Assembly (NCBI RefSeq): GCF_949628215.1
Contig: NC_134276.1
Location: 57,763,733 to 57,827,732 of the forward strand
DNA length: 64,000 nucleotides
Origin: Phalacrocorax aristotelis
Taxonomy: Eukaryota > Chordata > Aves > Suliformes > Phalacrocoracidae
Direction of reading: 5' to 3'
The notes under the pieces are model-generated. The model was not told where the DNA came from and made no database searches. It saw nothing but the letters and a program-made list of their open reading frames with translations. Below, piece after piece: positions 32,701 to 46,100 of the stretch (position 1 is its first letter; each line of letters begins with the position of its first letter). The position numbers and the translations under genes were made by a program.

Positions 32701-35700
32701 CAGGTCCCACCAGAGCCTTTTCTTCTCCAGGCTGAAAAACCCCAAATCTCTCAGCCTCTCTTAATCCGAGAGGTGCTCCAGCCCTCTGACCATTTCTGTG
32801 GCCCTTCTCTGGACCTGCTCCAACAGGTCCATGTCTTTCCTGTGCTGAGGACCCCAGAGCTGGATGCAGGACTCCAGGTGGGGTCTCACCAGAGCAGAGG
32901 GTCAGAATCACCTGCCTCGACCTGCTGGCCACGCTTCTTGTGATGCAGCCCAGGATACGGTTGGCTTTCTGGGCTGCAAGCGCACGTTGCCAGCTGATGT
33001 CCAGCTTTTCATCTACCAGTACCCCCAAATCCTTTTCTACAGGGCTGCTCTCAATCCCTTCATCCCCCAGACTGTATTAATATAGGGGGTTGCCATGACC
33101 CAGGTGCAGGACCTTGCACTTGGCCTTGTTGAACCTCATGAGATTCATATGGGCCCGCTTCTCAAGCTTGTCCAGGTCCCTCTGGATGGCATCCTGTCCC
33201 TCAGGCATGTCAACTGCACCGCTCAGCTTGGTGTCATCTGCAAACTTGCTGAGGTTGCACTTGATCCCACTATGTCATTAATCAAGATGTTGAACAGTAC
33301 TGGTCCCAATACAGACCCTGGGGGGACACCACTCATTCCTGGTTTCCCCTTGAATACTGAGCCACTGAGTGTGACTCCATGGATGCAGCTATCCAGCCAG
33401 TTCCTTATCCATCTAACAGTCCATCCATCAAACCCACATCTCCAATTTAGAGGTAAGGATGTTGTGAGGGACAGTACTAAATGCCTTACAGAGTCCAGGC
33501 AGACGACATCCATAGCTCTTCCCTTGTCCACTGATGCAGTCACTTCATCGTTGAAGGCCACCAGATTAGTGAGGCATGATTGCCCTTGGTGAAGCCATGT
33601 TTGCAATCTCTAATCACCTCCCTGTCTTCCATATGTTTTGACATATTTTCCAGGAGGATCTGTTCTACGATCTTACTGGGCACAGAGGTGAAGCTGATGG
33701 GTCGGTAGTTCCCAGGGTCCTCCCTTCTACCCTTTTGAAAAATGGGTTTGGTGTTTCCCTTTTTTTCTGTCAGGGACTTTGCTGGACTGCCATGACTTTT
33801 CAAATATGATGGAGAGTGGCTTGGCAACTACATCAGCCAGTTTCCTTAAGACCCTGGGCAGCATCTCATCAGGACCCTCTGGTGGTCTCAAACCTGACCT
33901 TCTCCCACAACAGGGGAAGATCATTTCCCCAGTCCCTGCCTTAAAGTTCAGGGACTTAAGAGATGTGGGAAGAGACATTACCAGTGAAACTAAGGCATCT
34001 TTAAAACTTTGGGTTTTTTAAGGCTTATTTTGCCACAGCTTTTTGCTCTTGAAGCTAAAATTCCTTAACACAGGGGCCAACCATCTACAGATCTTTACAA
34101 AATGTAACATTCCCTAAATTTAACTGTGAACATTTTACAGTTTTGTATCATCTGACATTGCAGAGAATTTGAAAGTAGCATCTGGACAGAAAATTACACT
34201 ATAATAGTCACGTCTGAGTTGATAATTTTGAGTCTGCTGTGATTTGCAACTCCCACAGAGTCAATGAAGGAGTTAGGTGTCACCAGTGGCAATTAAAAGC
34301 ATACAGGCTAAGTGTGATTACCCTATCATTACAGCTGAATTTGATTAAGACAATCACCCCTTTCTGGAAACTGAAATAGAAGTGTCACTGTTTCTGGGAG
34401 GAGTGGTAAGTGTCAGGTTTAACTGTTAGTCAGGAAGCCCTAAGGTATTAGTTTAATTATGGATAACAAGACTTTCAGCAATTATTATTTGTTTATTTTG
34501 TGAAAAAATATTTTCTTGAATGCTAGAACTAGTATCTGGCTGTCTACTTCCATCTAGTAATAACTACTAAAACTGAAATAAATGGCACTACCTGCGGTTG
34601 ACTTCTGATTCGGAGTAACTTTTGTTCTTTCTAAAAAATTTTTCAGGCAAAGATCAATTTGCATCAAAATGGCTTACCAATTATAAAACTCTAAACTGAG
34701 GGGACGATTGGGACCTTAGGAGCCTGAGGCGTAAGAACTTATTTGTGTTAGTATTCTGACTATGAACACATGCCATACTCAATGGACAGACATCAGTGAT
34801 ATATCCGATGTAGTCTGAAAATATGACTGTAAAATAGATGCAGCAGAACAAAGACCATGGTCAGAAACTGAATTTGTCCCCTCATTAAAATGTGTTTAAA
34901 AGTTCCATAGCAGATAAAGCTCTAGAAGTAAAAATATTTTAAAATACTAGATAAGCAAATTCATTTTCTCCTCCATCAAAACAAGATACTAGGAAAGCAA
35001 GTAAAAAAGGGCGCTCTCTGTGCTGCTAGAATAGGAGGTAAAAATTATACCAATTGCGCCCCAAACTTCAGCCTAGCGGCAGTGGTCCAGAACAGTCATG
35101 GTATAAACTAATAAGCAGTGTGGATGAAGTGCTCACTAGCTCTTTCCTATATGCCAGTGCAGATGTACCCAAAAAGACTACTTAGCTGTAATTCCAAAAC
35201 TGTCTTTGAGAATTAAGTTGTTCACTGCATCAAAATGGCTTCAGCATGAAAAAGTAATACATACGTATGTAGTTCAATTACTTAATGGAATAATAATGGC
35301 TATTAAAAGTGATACCTTCAGTTCTTGCACCTCTTCTTTCTTAATAAATGCCTGCGCAACATTAATCCCTCCAGCTGGTTTGTTCTTATTTCCATGGTTA
35401 GAGAGACTTTTTCCAACTTGTTCGGTAAGTTTTTGAATAACTGCTCCTAAAGTTCATAAAAAATTACACTGACAGTTTCCATGCACAAGTAAGGGGCTTT
35501 ACTGTAAACCCTGTAGAAATCTTCCACAAAGTAAAAATAAGTAATAGGCTGAGAAAAACTGCTTTAGACAGAAGTCTCTCTGAGGCACAGAATTTCTCTT
35601 TTTCTGCATTTATATAAAACAGTATGATACACATCTAATTTGAACTGACGTCTCTAAGTACTATATTAACATTTTAGCAAAAACATGAAGTGCACACAAA

Positions 35701-38700
35701 TATACATACACTCAAGACTAGACCGTCAGCCTTCATTATGTTTTCTAACACAGAAATATTATCAAGAAATGCAAAATCATGCACAGCTGTTGCAACATGC
35801 ATATACAAAAGTTGTTAAAAAAAACCTTTTGAAGTTTTTGCAGGTGTTCTGGTTTCTTCAGTTTCACTTTCCTCTGTCCCATCCATATTGCTTTTGCCAG
35901 AAGCCTTCTGAAAAGCACTGACTTTGCTGCTCGATGGTTTTGACTGCTTTTGTGATAATTCTGGTGCTATATAAGGCTGCTTAATATCATCTTCATCACC
36001 TTCTTCCTCTGAACTGAATGGTGGAGTTCTGTGCAAAAACACATACAACCCGAGGACTTAATGGATTTCAGTGACTGCATTGATATATACAGATTTAAGT
36101 TTCCTTATATTTTCCTTTCCAGTAACATGTGCATTTTTCTTATGTGGAAAAAAAACAGGTCTCCCATAAATTCTAACTATCCATAAAACTATTTAAAAGA
36201 AATCATGCTGCTAAGTAAACTCACAAAGTTATCACAAAATTATCTCTATGATTATTTCCATCTATGCAACTGTCTTTACAAAACAACGGACCAACATAAC
36301 AAGCCTTGCCAAGTGAACAAAGACAGGCTTTCATGGATCAGCAGGGAGAGAAAAATTCAGGGTCAAGGTATCTGCACCACAGGAAGTCTGTTCTGATATT
36401 CTGTTAGATGAAAATTATTCAGGAATTTTTCAGTGCAGGAAATTACAGTGATGTGCCTCATGTGAGTGGGACCTGGAATACTGTGTTAAATTTTGGTCAT
36501 AGTAAGAAAATATCAATAAAAGGAAAAAATAAGGTCACCAAAGTCTTTAAATGCTTTTAAGTGTCTCAGAAAAAGCATCTGAGAACTAAACTAAAGAAAG
36601 TGATACTACTCAACTTTATTGAATGTCCCTCCCTGGTTCACAATAAAGAATACATCTGCTGAAAGGAGAACACGCTGTCTTTCAGGGATTGTATTAACAG
36701 ACTCAAGTGGAGTAATACTTTAAAACAAAATATGAAATATGCGATCCAGAAAGTATTTATAATTTCAGCTTATTAATAGCTTTTGCGTGTCAAGCACGTG
36801 AATATTCAGTCACCAAAAATGTTTTCTTCAAAAATACAAGGGAACAAAACATACGTGATACTAGATGTCTTTCTGGAAACTCCATTTCCGAAAAGTTTCC
36901 TGGATCTAAAAATAACAAGACAAGTTATTTCAAGACTGACAGTCAACTAAGTAAGCATAAAGTTTATATAGAAATAATGTGAATTCTTTGCTCAATTCTT
37001 AAAATATTAGCAGGAAGTGTTCACATCAGTCACAAAACCCCAAACCGGTAGGCTTGTTACCTGAGTTATGCGTACTATGAGAATAGCATCTCTTACTTTG
37101 GTGTAGATGTATTCTCAGTGATGGCTGTTCTCTGTTCAGCTGGGCGGACAGCTGTTGAAGACCGTTTCACTGGTTTTCGTGGTGTCGCAGATGAGGCAAT
37201 TCCCAATTGACTGAACTTCTGTTTATCTACAAGAGACGTTATCTATCTCATAATTAGAAGCAATGTTTGGTATCTTTTATATTTAATTTCTAAATTAATT
37301 TCTCTGCTGCAGATTAGGTTTTCAACAAAGAAGAAAAAAAAGTCTTTTTTTTTTTTTCAGAGCAGTTCAGAATTACCATGTGTCCTGCCAATATAGGAGC
37401 TAAGATTTCTGCAGTTAAACACAATGTCAAGAACCCTTTAAAGGAAGCTGTTTAGTTGGCCATAACTATATAGAATATTTATATGAAAAATTATGAAAGC
37501 AGCTATAAAGAAATGTTGCTAAATAAAACCTTAAATAGCAGTTATAAAGTGGAAGAGAATAAAAAAAAAAACAACAAAAGCATTTTAACCTTCTGAAGGA
37601 AGCTGAGGACAGGAAACAGGTCTATTGCAAGATGATGATTTCTCTTCAACCCTAAAGCTAACTTGGCGTTCAAGATGCTCTCGAATTCGCTGAATGTCAG
37701 GCTCTTGCTTCTGCTTGCATTCTCTGGCAGATTGAATAGCACGCAAAATTTTATTTAAGCGCTCATTTGGGATACCACGAACACCCTAAGGAAACAAATT
37801 GCATTGTAAACACAGGGGCTATTATTTCTGGGATTTCTATCCTACAATCACATACACTCTTTTGAACTTCAAATATCACAAAGGTTGTAGAAAAATCACA
37901 AAAGTTGCTAACAGTGCTCACAGGTGTAGCCATACGCTCCACGGCTGTAATTTGATGGACATCCTCTCAGGTTAATGAATTACACTTACTTCTAACATGT
38001 GGAAATTTAGTCTTGGATTTTATAGGTTGAGGGTTGTGGTACAGGAGTGAGAGCGAATAGCAAAGAAGTGGGACAAAGTTTACCCCTCTTTAGAATAACT
38101 CAAAATAATCTTACTGCTTTAATTCCCAAGGATTCCAGCTTCTCCTCCAGGGCTTGCTCCAAAACAACTCGTAATTCTTTAGTTAAAGAAGGATCAGTCT
38201 TCAGAGCATTTATTAAATAGTGGTTACTTCTACCTGTTCTATGATCACCTTTCTCTATTTCTGAAATAAGAATGGAAAAACGCATTTAAGAGACACTTGA
38301 AAAATCCACAGTACACAAGACAAAAACTGTGCTGAGGCATGCATTTTTTAGAAACACCATAGACATACACATGCACTTTTTGTCTACATGGAGTTGTATT
38401 CTTTTTAAAATCTTGGGCTAGCTTACAAAAGCCTACACCTCAGCACTTTGTACTCACCATCACAAGTATCTTTTATTTTTCTTGTTACAGAATCACTGTA
38501 AAGATATATGCCTGAATATCTAGCAACAAAGATCTTTACTTTTAGAACTGTACCTGGAAACTTCTGGTAAAGAAAGAACACCTGCAGATAATTAAGTTCT
38601 CTAAAAGTGGCACTTCAAATCAAAGCTGAACTCTAGCAGGAGTTAGAACAGGAATATGACAAACTTGTTACCAAGAAAAGCTTCAAACAACGTAAAGTTC

Positions 38701-40119
38701 TCTGATAAAAAACACCTACTGAACCAAGTACACCAAACCTTTGGAAAGTTGTAACACTTTCAGAAGTCTTGGTAAAGACAAAACCTTAGTCTGAGGCAGA
38801 CCATTTCACAGAAAACAGATGATGGATAATACTTATCTTCAGAACTCTTTCAAGGACAAAGTTCACCGTTGTGTTTTCTTCTATGCGGGTCTATGACATC
38901 ATACATACTTAAAAGCAAAGAAGTTTCTAACTCTTTCCTTTGCTTTAAGTGTCAGTAATGACATGAACTCTTATGCAAGAAAAAAAGAATCATCTAGACA
39001 GGTTCTTCCCTCTAAATTAAAGGTTGACATTTAAGTTAGGCCAAAGTATTACAGGGTCATACAGGGGAGTAAAAAAGTGAAACATACCCACTTGGAGCCT
39101 GCCTATAAAGTGCGTCTGGCAACATGAAGTTTTTACTGTATGCCACTTACACCAAGTGAACCAATAATCAGTGGGACCATGGTAGCTGCTTCTGCTGGCA
39201 GTGGTCAGCAAAGCTGGCAAAGCATACATAGAGGGGTATACAGCATCCCAGGAAAGCATGCTGTAAATAACACTCGCAACTTTGACCCCAAAAGAAAAGG
39301 TAAATCTTGGGCAGGAGTTTATCTCTTTCCAGTATGCCTTATGGGGCAGCAGAGTCATTTGCCTGCCCACAGACAAGGACATAAATGAAGGAATAATTCC
39401 ATATTGTGACTTTCAAATGTTTTCTTTCAAAACAAACGTGCCACTTTTCTTATTTTTAAACAATGACTGCTTAAAAAGCAGTTCCACTTACTTTTCATTT
39501 CTCTTTAAGGGAAAGATAAGCACCCTGAAAAAGCCTCAAGATACACAAATAATATTTAGGTTGTTTTGAGGCAGTGGCTTCCGATGGATCTGGGAAAGAA
39601 CTATAGAGTTCTTTCTGGGAAAGAACAAAAAGAGTCCAGCTACCATACCAGAGCCGTGTTGAAGAGGACAGACCCTGACCAAAATCTTAACTGGCTTTCG
39701 GAACTGTGTGGACAACTCAGTCACTGAGAGGTGGGATTAAAAGTGATTTGGCTGGAAAGCTGAGTCCTAGAAGAGGCAAACTACTGGTCGGTGCAGAAAC
39801 ACAGGGCTATCAGACTATGCCCAGTCAGGAAAAGGTGCACTATGCGTTATGAAATCTTCCCACAAAGCCAGACATGAGGCATTTTAAAGCGGAAGGCTCC
39901 AAGGAGCCTTCTGAAAATCCTGTCCCTTTCAGATGTTAATCCTTACAATAAAGTAGATCCATCTAAAATAGTTTTAAAATTCATAATTACTATATACTAA
40001 TATGGGTAACAAGACTATCCACCATTATCCTAATTAATGACAATATTAATTCTTGCTAATTAACTCAAGCCAAATCCTCTTTGCTGGAGCCAATTATTTA
40101 AGGAACTGGTTTCTTATTC

Positions 40120-40151
<32 letters not shown>

Positions 40152-43100
40152 CCTAAATACTAAATTTGACAACTTTGGAGGCAAGGGACCTCAAGTCTGG
40201 TCGACTGTCTCAGCTCCTACATAATCCTATGAAATAATCTCCCAAGTCGAGAATTTTCACACTCTCCCTTACAAACAGCTGTCATTGAAAACAAAAAAAT
40301 CTTGGTCTATCTTTCCAGACTGCATTCTTTCTTTCTCTCTTTTGTACTGCAGGCCATGCCTCTAGGCACAGTAGAAGAATCAAAGACAATCCATCAAGAG
40401 AGAAGACGGCAAGCAAGAGAAATAGCAGAAAGAACGGCAAAAATGCGAGGAGTCTTTATTTCAGATTGTTCAGAGTCACTGGATTTTCCCTGGGGAAACC
40501 TCTCACGTGCTGAAGTAATCAAATGACAATTTTCATTCCTTCAAAATTTAAACTTATTGGCTATAAGGTTCAAGACTGATTTTGGTTTTTGCACACAGTA
40601 CAGATTATTATGCTAGTCAGCTATTTGGTGTTTTCCTCTAAAGTACTGTTAGCCTTCTTTGGGAGAAGAATGCCATGCAGGAGGAACCAATGCTTTCTCT
40701 TTTGTCACTGTAAATGTGGTCTTCTCCATGTTCTCCTCAGATGAAGCAGAAGAACAGCTGCCAACACAGGACTACGTAATTTCATTCAGAATTGCACAAT
40801 CCTGGCTGGAGCTGTGGCTGCTTAGAGGTAGGTGGAACTTAGATTACTTGCATCTTTGGTGCATCTATGAAAGCAGGGAGCTTCATCCTCCACCACCAAC
40901 CTCCTCCTTCTATCTGAACTCTTTATCCTCTTACGCAGAGTTTGAAAAAGAAGTGAGCATACACTGCAATTACGTCAGCACCAAAAACCTCCTAGGAAGG
41001 GGTATTCCCCATCAAACATTTTTGTTCTGCTTAGCTCAGGTGCCTTTAGACATACGGAATATGCTTCCTTTAAAGAGTTAGCCAGCTTTCCATAAAAACA
41101 TTGCAACTTGGGTAAGGAAATCATAATATTTACAAGCACTGGCAGCAAACAGGAGACTGACACAAACAAGGAATGCTCCCACCCAGATCACATAAGCATA
41201 CTCAAATACAATGAAAAAAAACCTTTAGGTTTCAAATAATATTTACATTTTTATTTTCAAAAAACACATGCCACTACATTTTGAGCTGAATCAACCATTA
41301 CCTTTTTCCTCTTCTGAAAGCTCCTCTATGGGCTCCAGCACATGCACCAAGGGTGCCTGCTCTAATAACGAGGAAGAACAGGAACACCAGACAAACAGGA
41401 CAGAAGAAGATCAAGGTCCAGAGTGGGAAAGTTAGGCAAAACAACACACTGATGTCAATTTTCCTGATCGCTAACAACGTGCTTAATGATCACAAACCCA
41501 ATGCAACGTGACTCTTCACTACCTTGCTGGTACATTTTTGTAGAGGAGACCCCAATACAACTGTCACTTCAGGAGCGATTCAGTTGCCCAGACATAGGTG
41601 TCTAGTGTCATCTCAAATATATCAGAGTTTTAAGCCACTGGCACAGAGCTGGCTGATACGTTACACAACTAGAAAAAACTGTACCCTTCTGGAATGGCAC
41701 CCAGAGGCCAGATGGGATGTTTTTAGGCATCTACAATGACAAGGCCACCTAGGATTAAGTAAATGAATACTGTCATTCATTTCTCATAAGAATTGTTTTA
41801 ATTTTATTTTAAAATAATGTTTATGTGCAATTTGATACTAAAAGTTTACAAAAGGCAAGTGAAATGGACGTAGAAATCCTCAAAAGTATATGGAAAAAAT
41901 GTTACCTCATTATTCCAGAGAATTATGAAATACTGAGTCCATACATGCAAGACAGAAATTTTTATATATATATAATTTCCAAGAAAAACGATTTTTAAAT
42001 TGTCAATCACTCCAATATAGTGAGATTCAGTATTATAAAGTGCTTTAAAGAAATCTTGAAATGTCCTCTGCTGAAAACAGCTTCCTAAACAAATTGAAAT
42101 TAACATTCTATAGGCTGTCAGGAAGCCAGAGTACAGTTTATTTACATCTTTATAGCCTTCAGAGGTAAGAGATGCATGAAAATGCTTATATGTAGACTAA
42201 TAAAAATTCAGGTTTTTACAATGTTAATATTCACCTTCCATAAATAAATTTATTTCAATGAAAACTAGAATTTTATTCTACAGTTTATGATAAGAACAGA
42301 TAAATGTGCAAACTATGCTTTCAGCATTCAACTACTGGCACTGTAGGAGAAAACAATTTATTGGCCAATATTTTCGGCCAACATATATTTGCCCCAGCCT
42401 TCACAAGAAACCTTTGGCACTGTAAGTGGTTGTAACACTGTATGGGTAGAAGGGAAGGAAGTGACATTACAGTAAAGATGCCTGCTCTTCAGCACTTCTC
42501 GTGCAATTAGGTACAAACATGGATGCACTGTGATGGGTAATCACAATGAAATGAGCACTTGGAGCCAACCGACACTGTCACATCTCCATTATTCCCTATG
42601 TGAAGGGGACTAAAACTGGTGTTGTAAATGCTTGGGTATGGCTGCTGCTCTCTCCATGCTCTCCATACTTGCGGTTCTATTCAGCCTCTCACCTGCTTTT
42701 CCAAGCAGGTTACAAGACTTAAGATTTGCTCCCATGTAAGTTGCACTAAATAAGAAGTTCTAAAAAAAACGCTTCTTACATCATCACAGGTTGCTAACAA
42801 GATGCAAATGTCAATATATTTTATGGAAATACTGAAAAGCAAAACTCTCAGAGACCAACTGACAAATAGGCTTCTGGTCTTTCAGTCTCTAAGGCTGTAA
42901 AATTTAGCAGTGGCCAGAGCATTCCCAGGCACTGGAAGATGATCCTTCTCACTACTGAACTCCTAAGGCTGTTCCTGGCACACTGTTGCCCTGCACCAGC
43001 TAACATCCCCCAAAACAATGTTCAGGCACAGTTTGGAATCATTCCCAAAAGCCTACAGCAAGCCTGTTTTGGAGGACAGAGCCGGAAGCACAGGTGAGCG

Positions 43101-46100
43101 ATGAGCTAGGAGATTTAATTCAGCTGCACAGGCATTGGGCCTCCGAGTTTCTTGGCTGGACCTACTACAGTTAGCCAGTTGCTGTGTAATTGGATTGAAT
43201 CTATACTTGTTTTTCCTGTACTTTACTCAAATACAATCTGCTTAAAGGAGCTGACTCATCTCTGCACAAGTCCTATTCAAGTAACTTAATTTAACAGGAA
43301 AAGCCCAGTCCCCAGAACTCAGACCTGAAAACAGTCTGCTGATCTGGCATAAAGGTACATGCTTCTCTTCCTCAGTGTACTAGAAACAGAGAAGGTAAGA
43401 TCAGTAAAATAATATTGCAAGAGCAAAACCAAAATGTATTACTTGCTATATATAATATTCTCATTCACTGCATGATGACAGAGATTGAATGCTAGAACGT
43501 GGGGGAGGTGCAACACCTGGAAACCCCAACTTCTCCAATGTAAATGGGCCTTTTCTTTTTCTTTCCTGTATGCTTATTCTAAGAGATATTCATTATACAA
43601 CACATTGGAATCCAGTGTAAGAAGAAGCAGCTTGGTTCACCACTTCTCTGCTTTATAGACAAGCGTTGGTATCACCCCCATATGAAGCCCTGTCCTTACA
43701 TTTACCAGAGATGTGCTGCTTCTAGCTGTCTGACTCAACTCTTACCTCAGTGCACATCCTTGAAATCAGCAGCATCTAAATGTTAGCAAGCTTATTTTCA
43801 GCAATCATTTAAGACTGACTACCCAGCTAAAGCCCAAATCTGTACAAAGCAGTCTTTGCTAACTAAAACAAGCCTGCTGATGCAGACTGAAATGTTAACT
43901 ACTCTGAATTAATATAACCTTCTCTAGTTCATCAGGCCTTTTTGCCCCAAATCTCACCAAGCCACAATCCCATGTTAGCCTTAAACAAGTAATCACCACA
44001 ACTTCTAACTTAAGCAGAGCCAGTTACCTTCCTGTCAATTATCAGCCCTAAATCTAGTTCAGCTGACCCTAGTAGTTACCGCTCTACATCAGCATCTTCA
44101 ACATCAGACCTTGCTGGCCAGGATCTTCCTCTTAGCTTTCATCCTAGCCTGAGTGTTGAACCTAGACAGACTGTAATCTTCCCTTTTGGACTCACACCTT
44201 TTGGAGTTATTAGGACCAATTACTTGCTCCTAGTTACTCCTCTGGTCCGCATTCCAGATGAACACCCAAACTGTGCCCTTGCCTTAGTGGAATTGGATCC
44301 CAGTAGGCTGATGCAAGGCAGGAGGCATGTTGTGCTCCAGCAGATCACCTGCTTTGGAATACTAGAGTACTGGGAGAACTGGAGATTACATCAGTCTTGC
44401 AGTTGAGATGCAACCTCAGTTATATTTTGTTCATTGACACAACTGGCTCTCATCTCCACCCCTTTCTTGGCTATGAAATAAATTTCAACTTCATACTTAA
44501 ACCTATTCAGTTAGGCTCTGCTGCTGCTACCTTGCTTAACTGATCCTCTTAACTATAACTCTCATTTGCCCTTCGATATCTGCCTAAGCCTAACCCAGGC
44601 TCAGTGATGCCTGTAAAACCTTGGCTCAGAAATAGCCAGATGTCTCTGGGTGATACCAGCCCTTTGCAGATCCTGCCATAGATCACCTTTTGCTGGCACA
44701 AACCACCTTAACTCCAAACCTAATTCATTTGGTCCTCCCCAACAATCCCACACCTGACCCTAACCAAACAGTACCATTGATAAATCCCGCACCTAGCCCA
44801 GTGGCAAATCCTGGACACATCCTCACTGTATGTCATCAACCAACCTCAGTCCAAAACCCAATCCTAGCTTTATCCTGGTAAGAACCATTCCTGTCAGCCT
44901 CAGGCTTGAATCTAGCTAAATTGCTGCTACCAACACCAGTCTTAATGAAAGCTACTCGTATATATTATCTCACTGGCCTGAACTCAGCCATATAAATACT
45001 AGCCATCACTAAGGCCAGCAACCTTAAGATGACCTCCACAATGACATGTGTGTCATCCCACATCTTCCAGAATATCTTTTCTGCCAGCTAATACATGTGG
45101 AGAGATAGATGAGATGTATCAGAAGTAGAGGTTGCTTTCATTTCTTCAGTGGATAATTATACTACTGAAAAATTATGTGTCTGGCAGACTGTGACAAATC
45201 ATTAAGCATCAGTTTTAGATTATATTTGAAGACAATTTCTATGCAGGTGCAATAGGAAAATATATCTAACAATAATTCAGGCTGTGTATATTTCAAGCAT
45301 ACCATATATTATTTGTCTGTTCTTATCCACTAGTTTTAAAAAAACCCGGTATTCTGACAGTACTACTGGAAAAGTAGTCTTCTGGCAAATATTTAAAGGA
45401 GAAAGCCTGTCTATTTACTCTGAAGTATGAAATGGTAAAGTACTTTTAGCCTGAACAGAAGTGTTACAATTATCTGTAGCGGAGGATCACCTAAAGTAAG
45501 TACTTTGCACTTGCAATATGAAAATCAATGATGAAACATAAAATTTGTTTGCTCTAAGTTGCTGCACTTCTTAAAGATGTAAGGAATGTAAGCCATGGCT
45601 ATAGTAATTATTTACTCCTTTAATTTATACTCAAATTTCACATCCAAAGAGCTGCCAGACTTAATCTGTGGTACCTGTGATTTTGACCATCATCTTTGAA
45701 TCGATGCACTTCATATATTTTTCTCCTAGCTAATCAATGGGAAGCCATATACTGCACATAAGCAGCATAAATATTATTTTTAAACCAATACTCTTAAATA
45801 TGATAAATTTTTGACACTTACCTGAGGCCTCTAAGTTAGGAGCCTAGTCATCTCAGACTCCTCCTACAGTCAACGAAGAGACATAGGCAACTTCAAAGAG
45901 CCATTCAGATCTTAGTTCAGCTGAACCAAACTCTGAAGGTGGCCCTTTTCTCTGTTAATTGTCCAGGAAGACTACTTTGACTAAGTTTTCCTCAGATGCT
46001 TCAGTTATGTCCCTAATAGTGGGGCCTTAGTCCACAACATGTTTGAAGACTGAGTCATAGGTTTTAATGGACCATCTAATTAATAGCTTTGCTTTTTAAC

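Larger units (their letters stand above)
30689..35315 (-). other. DZIP1: DZIP1 intron between exons o and p
   Basis: 4.6 kb; more than a third is the CR1 at 32347-33985. The rest is unique-looking, with the small hairpin at 31194-31214. Confidence 0.85.

Noticed and set aside
40120..40144. Processed pseudogene ending in the A25 on the reverse strand
   Set aside because: Nothing resembling a known coding sequence or a target-site duplication was found on the 40145-40700 side in that orientation.
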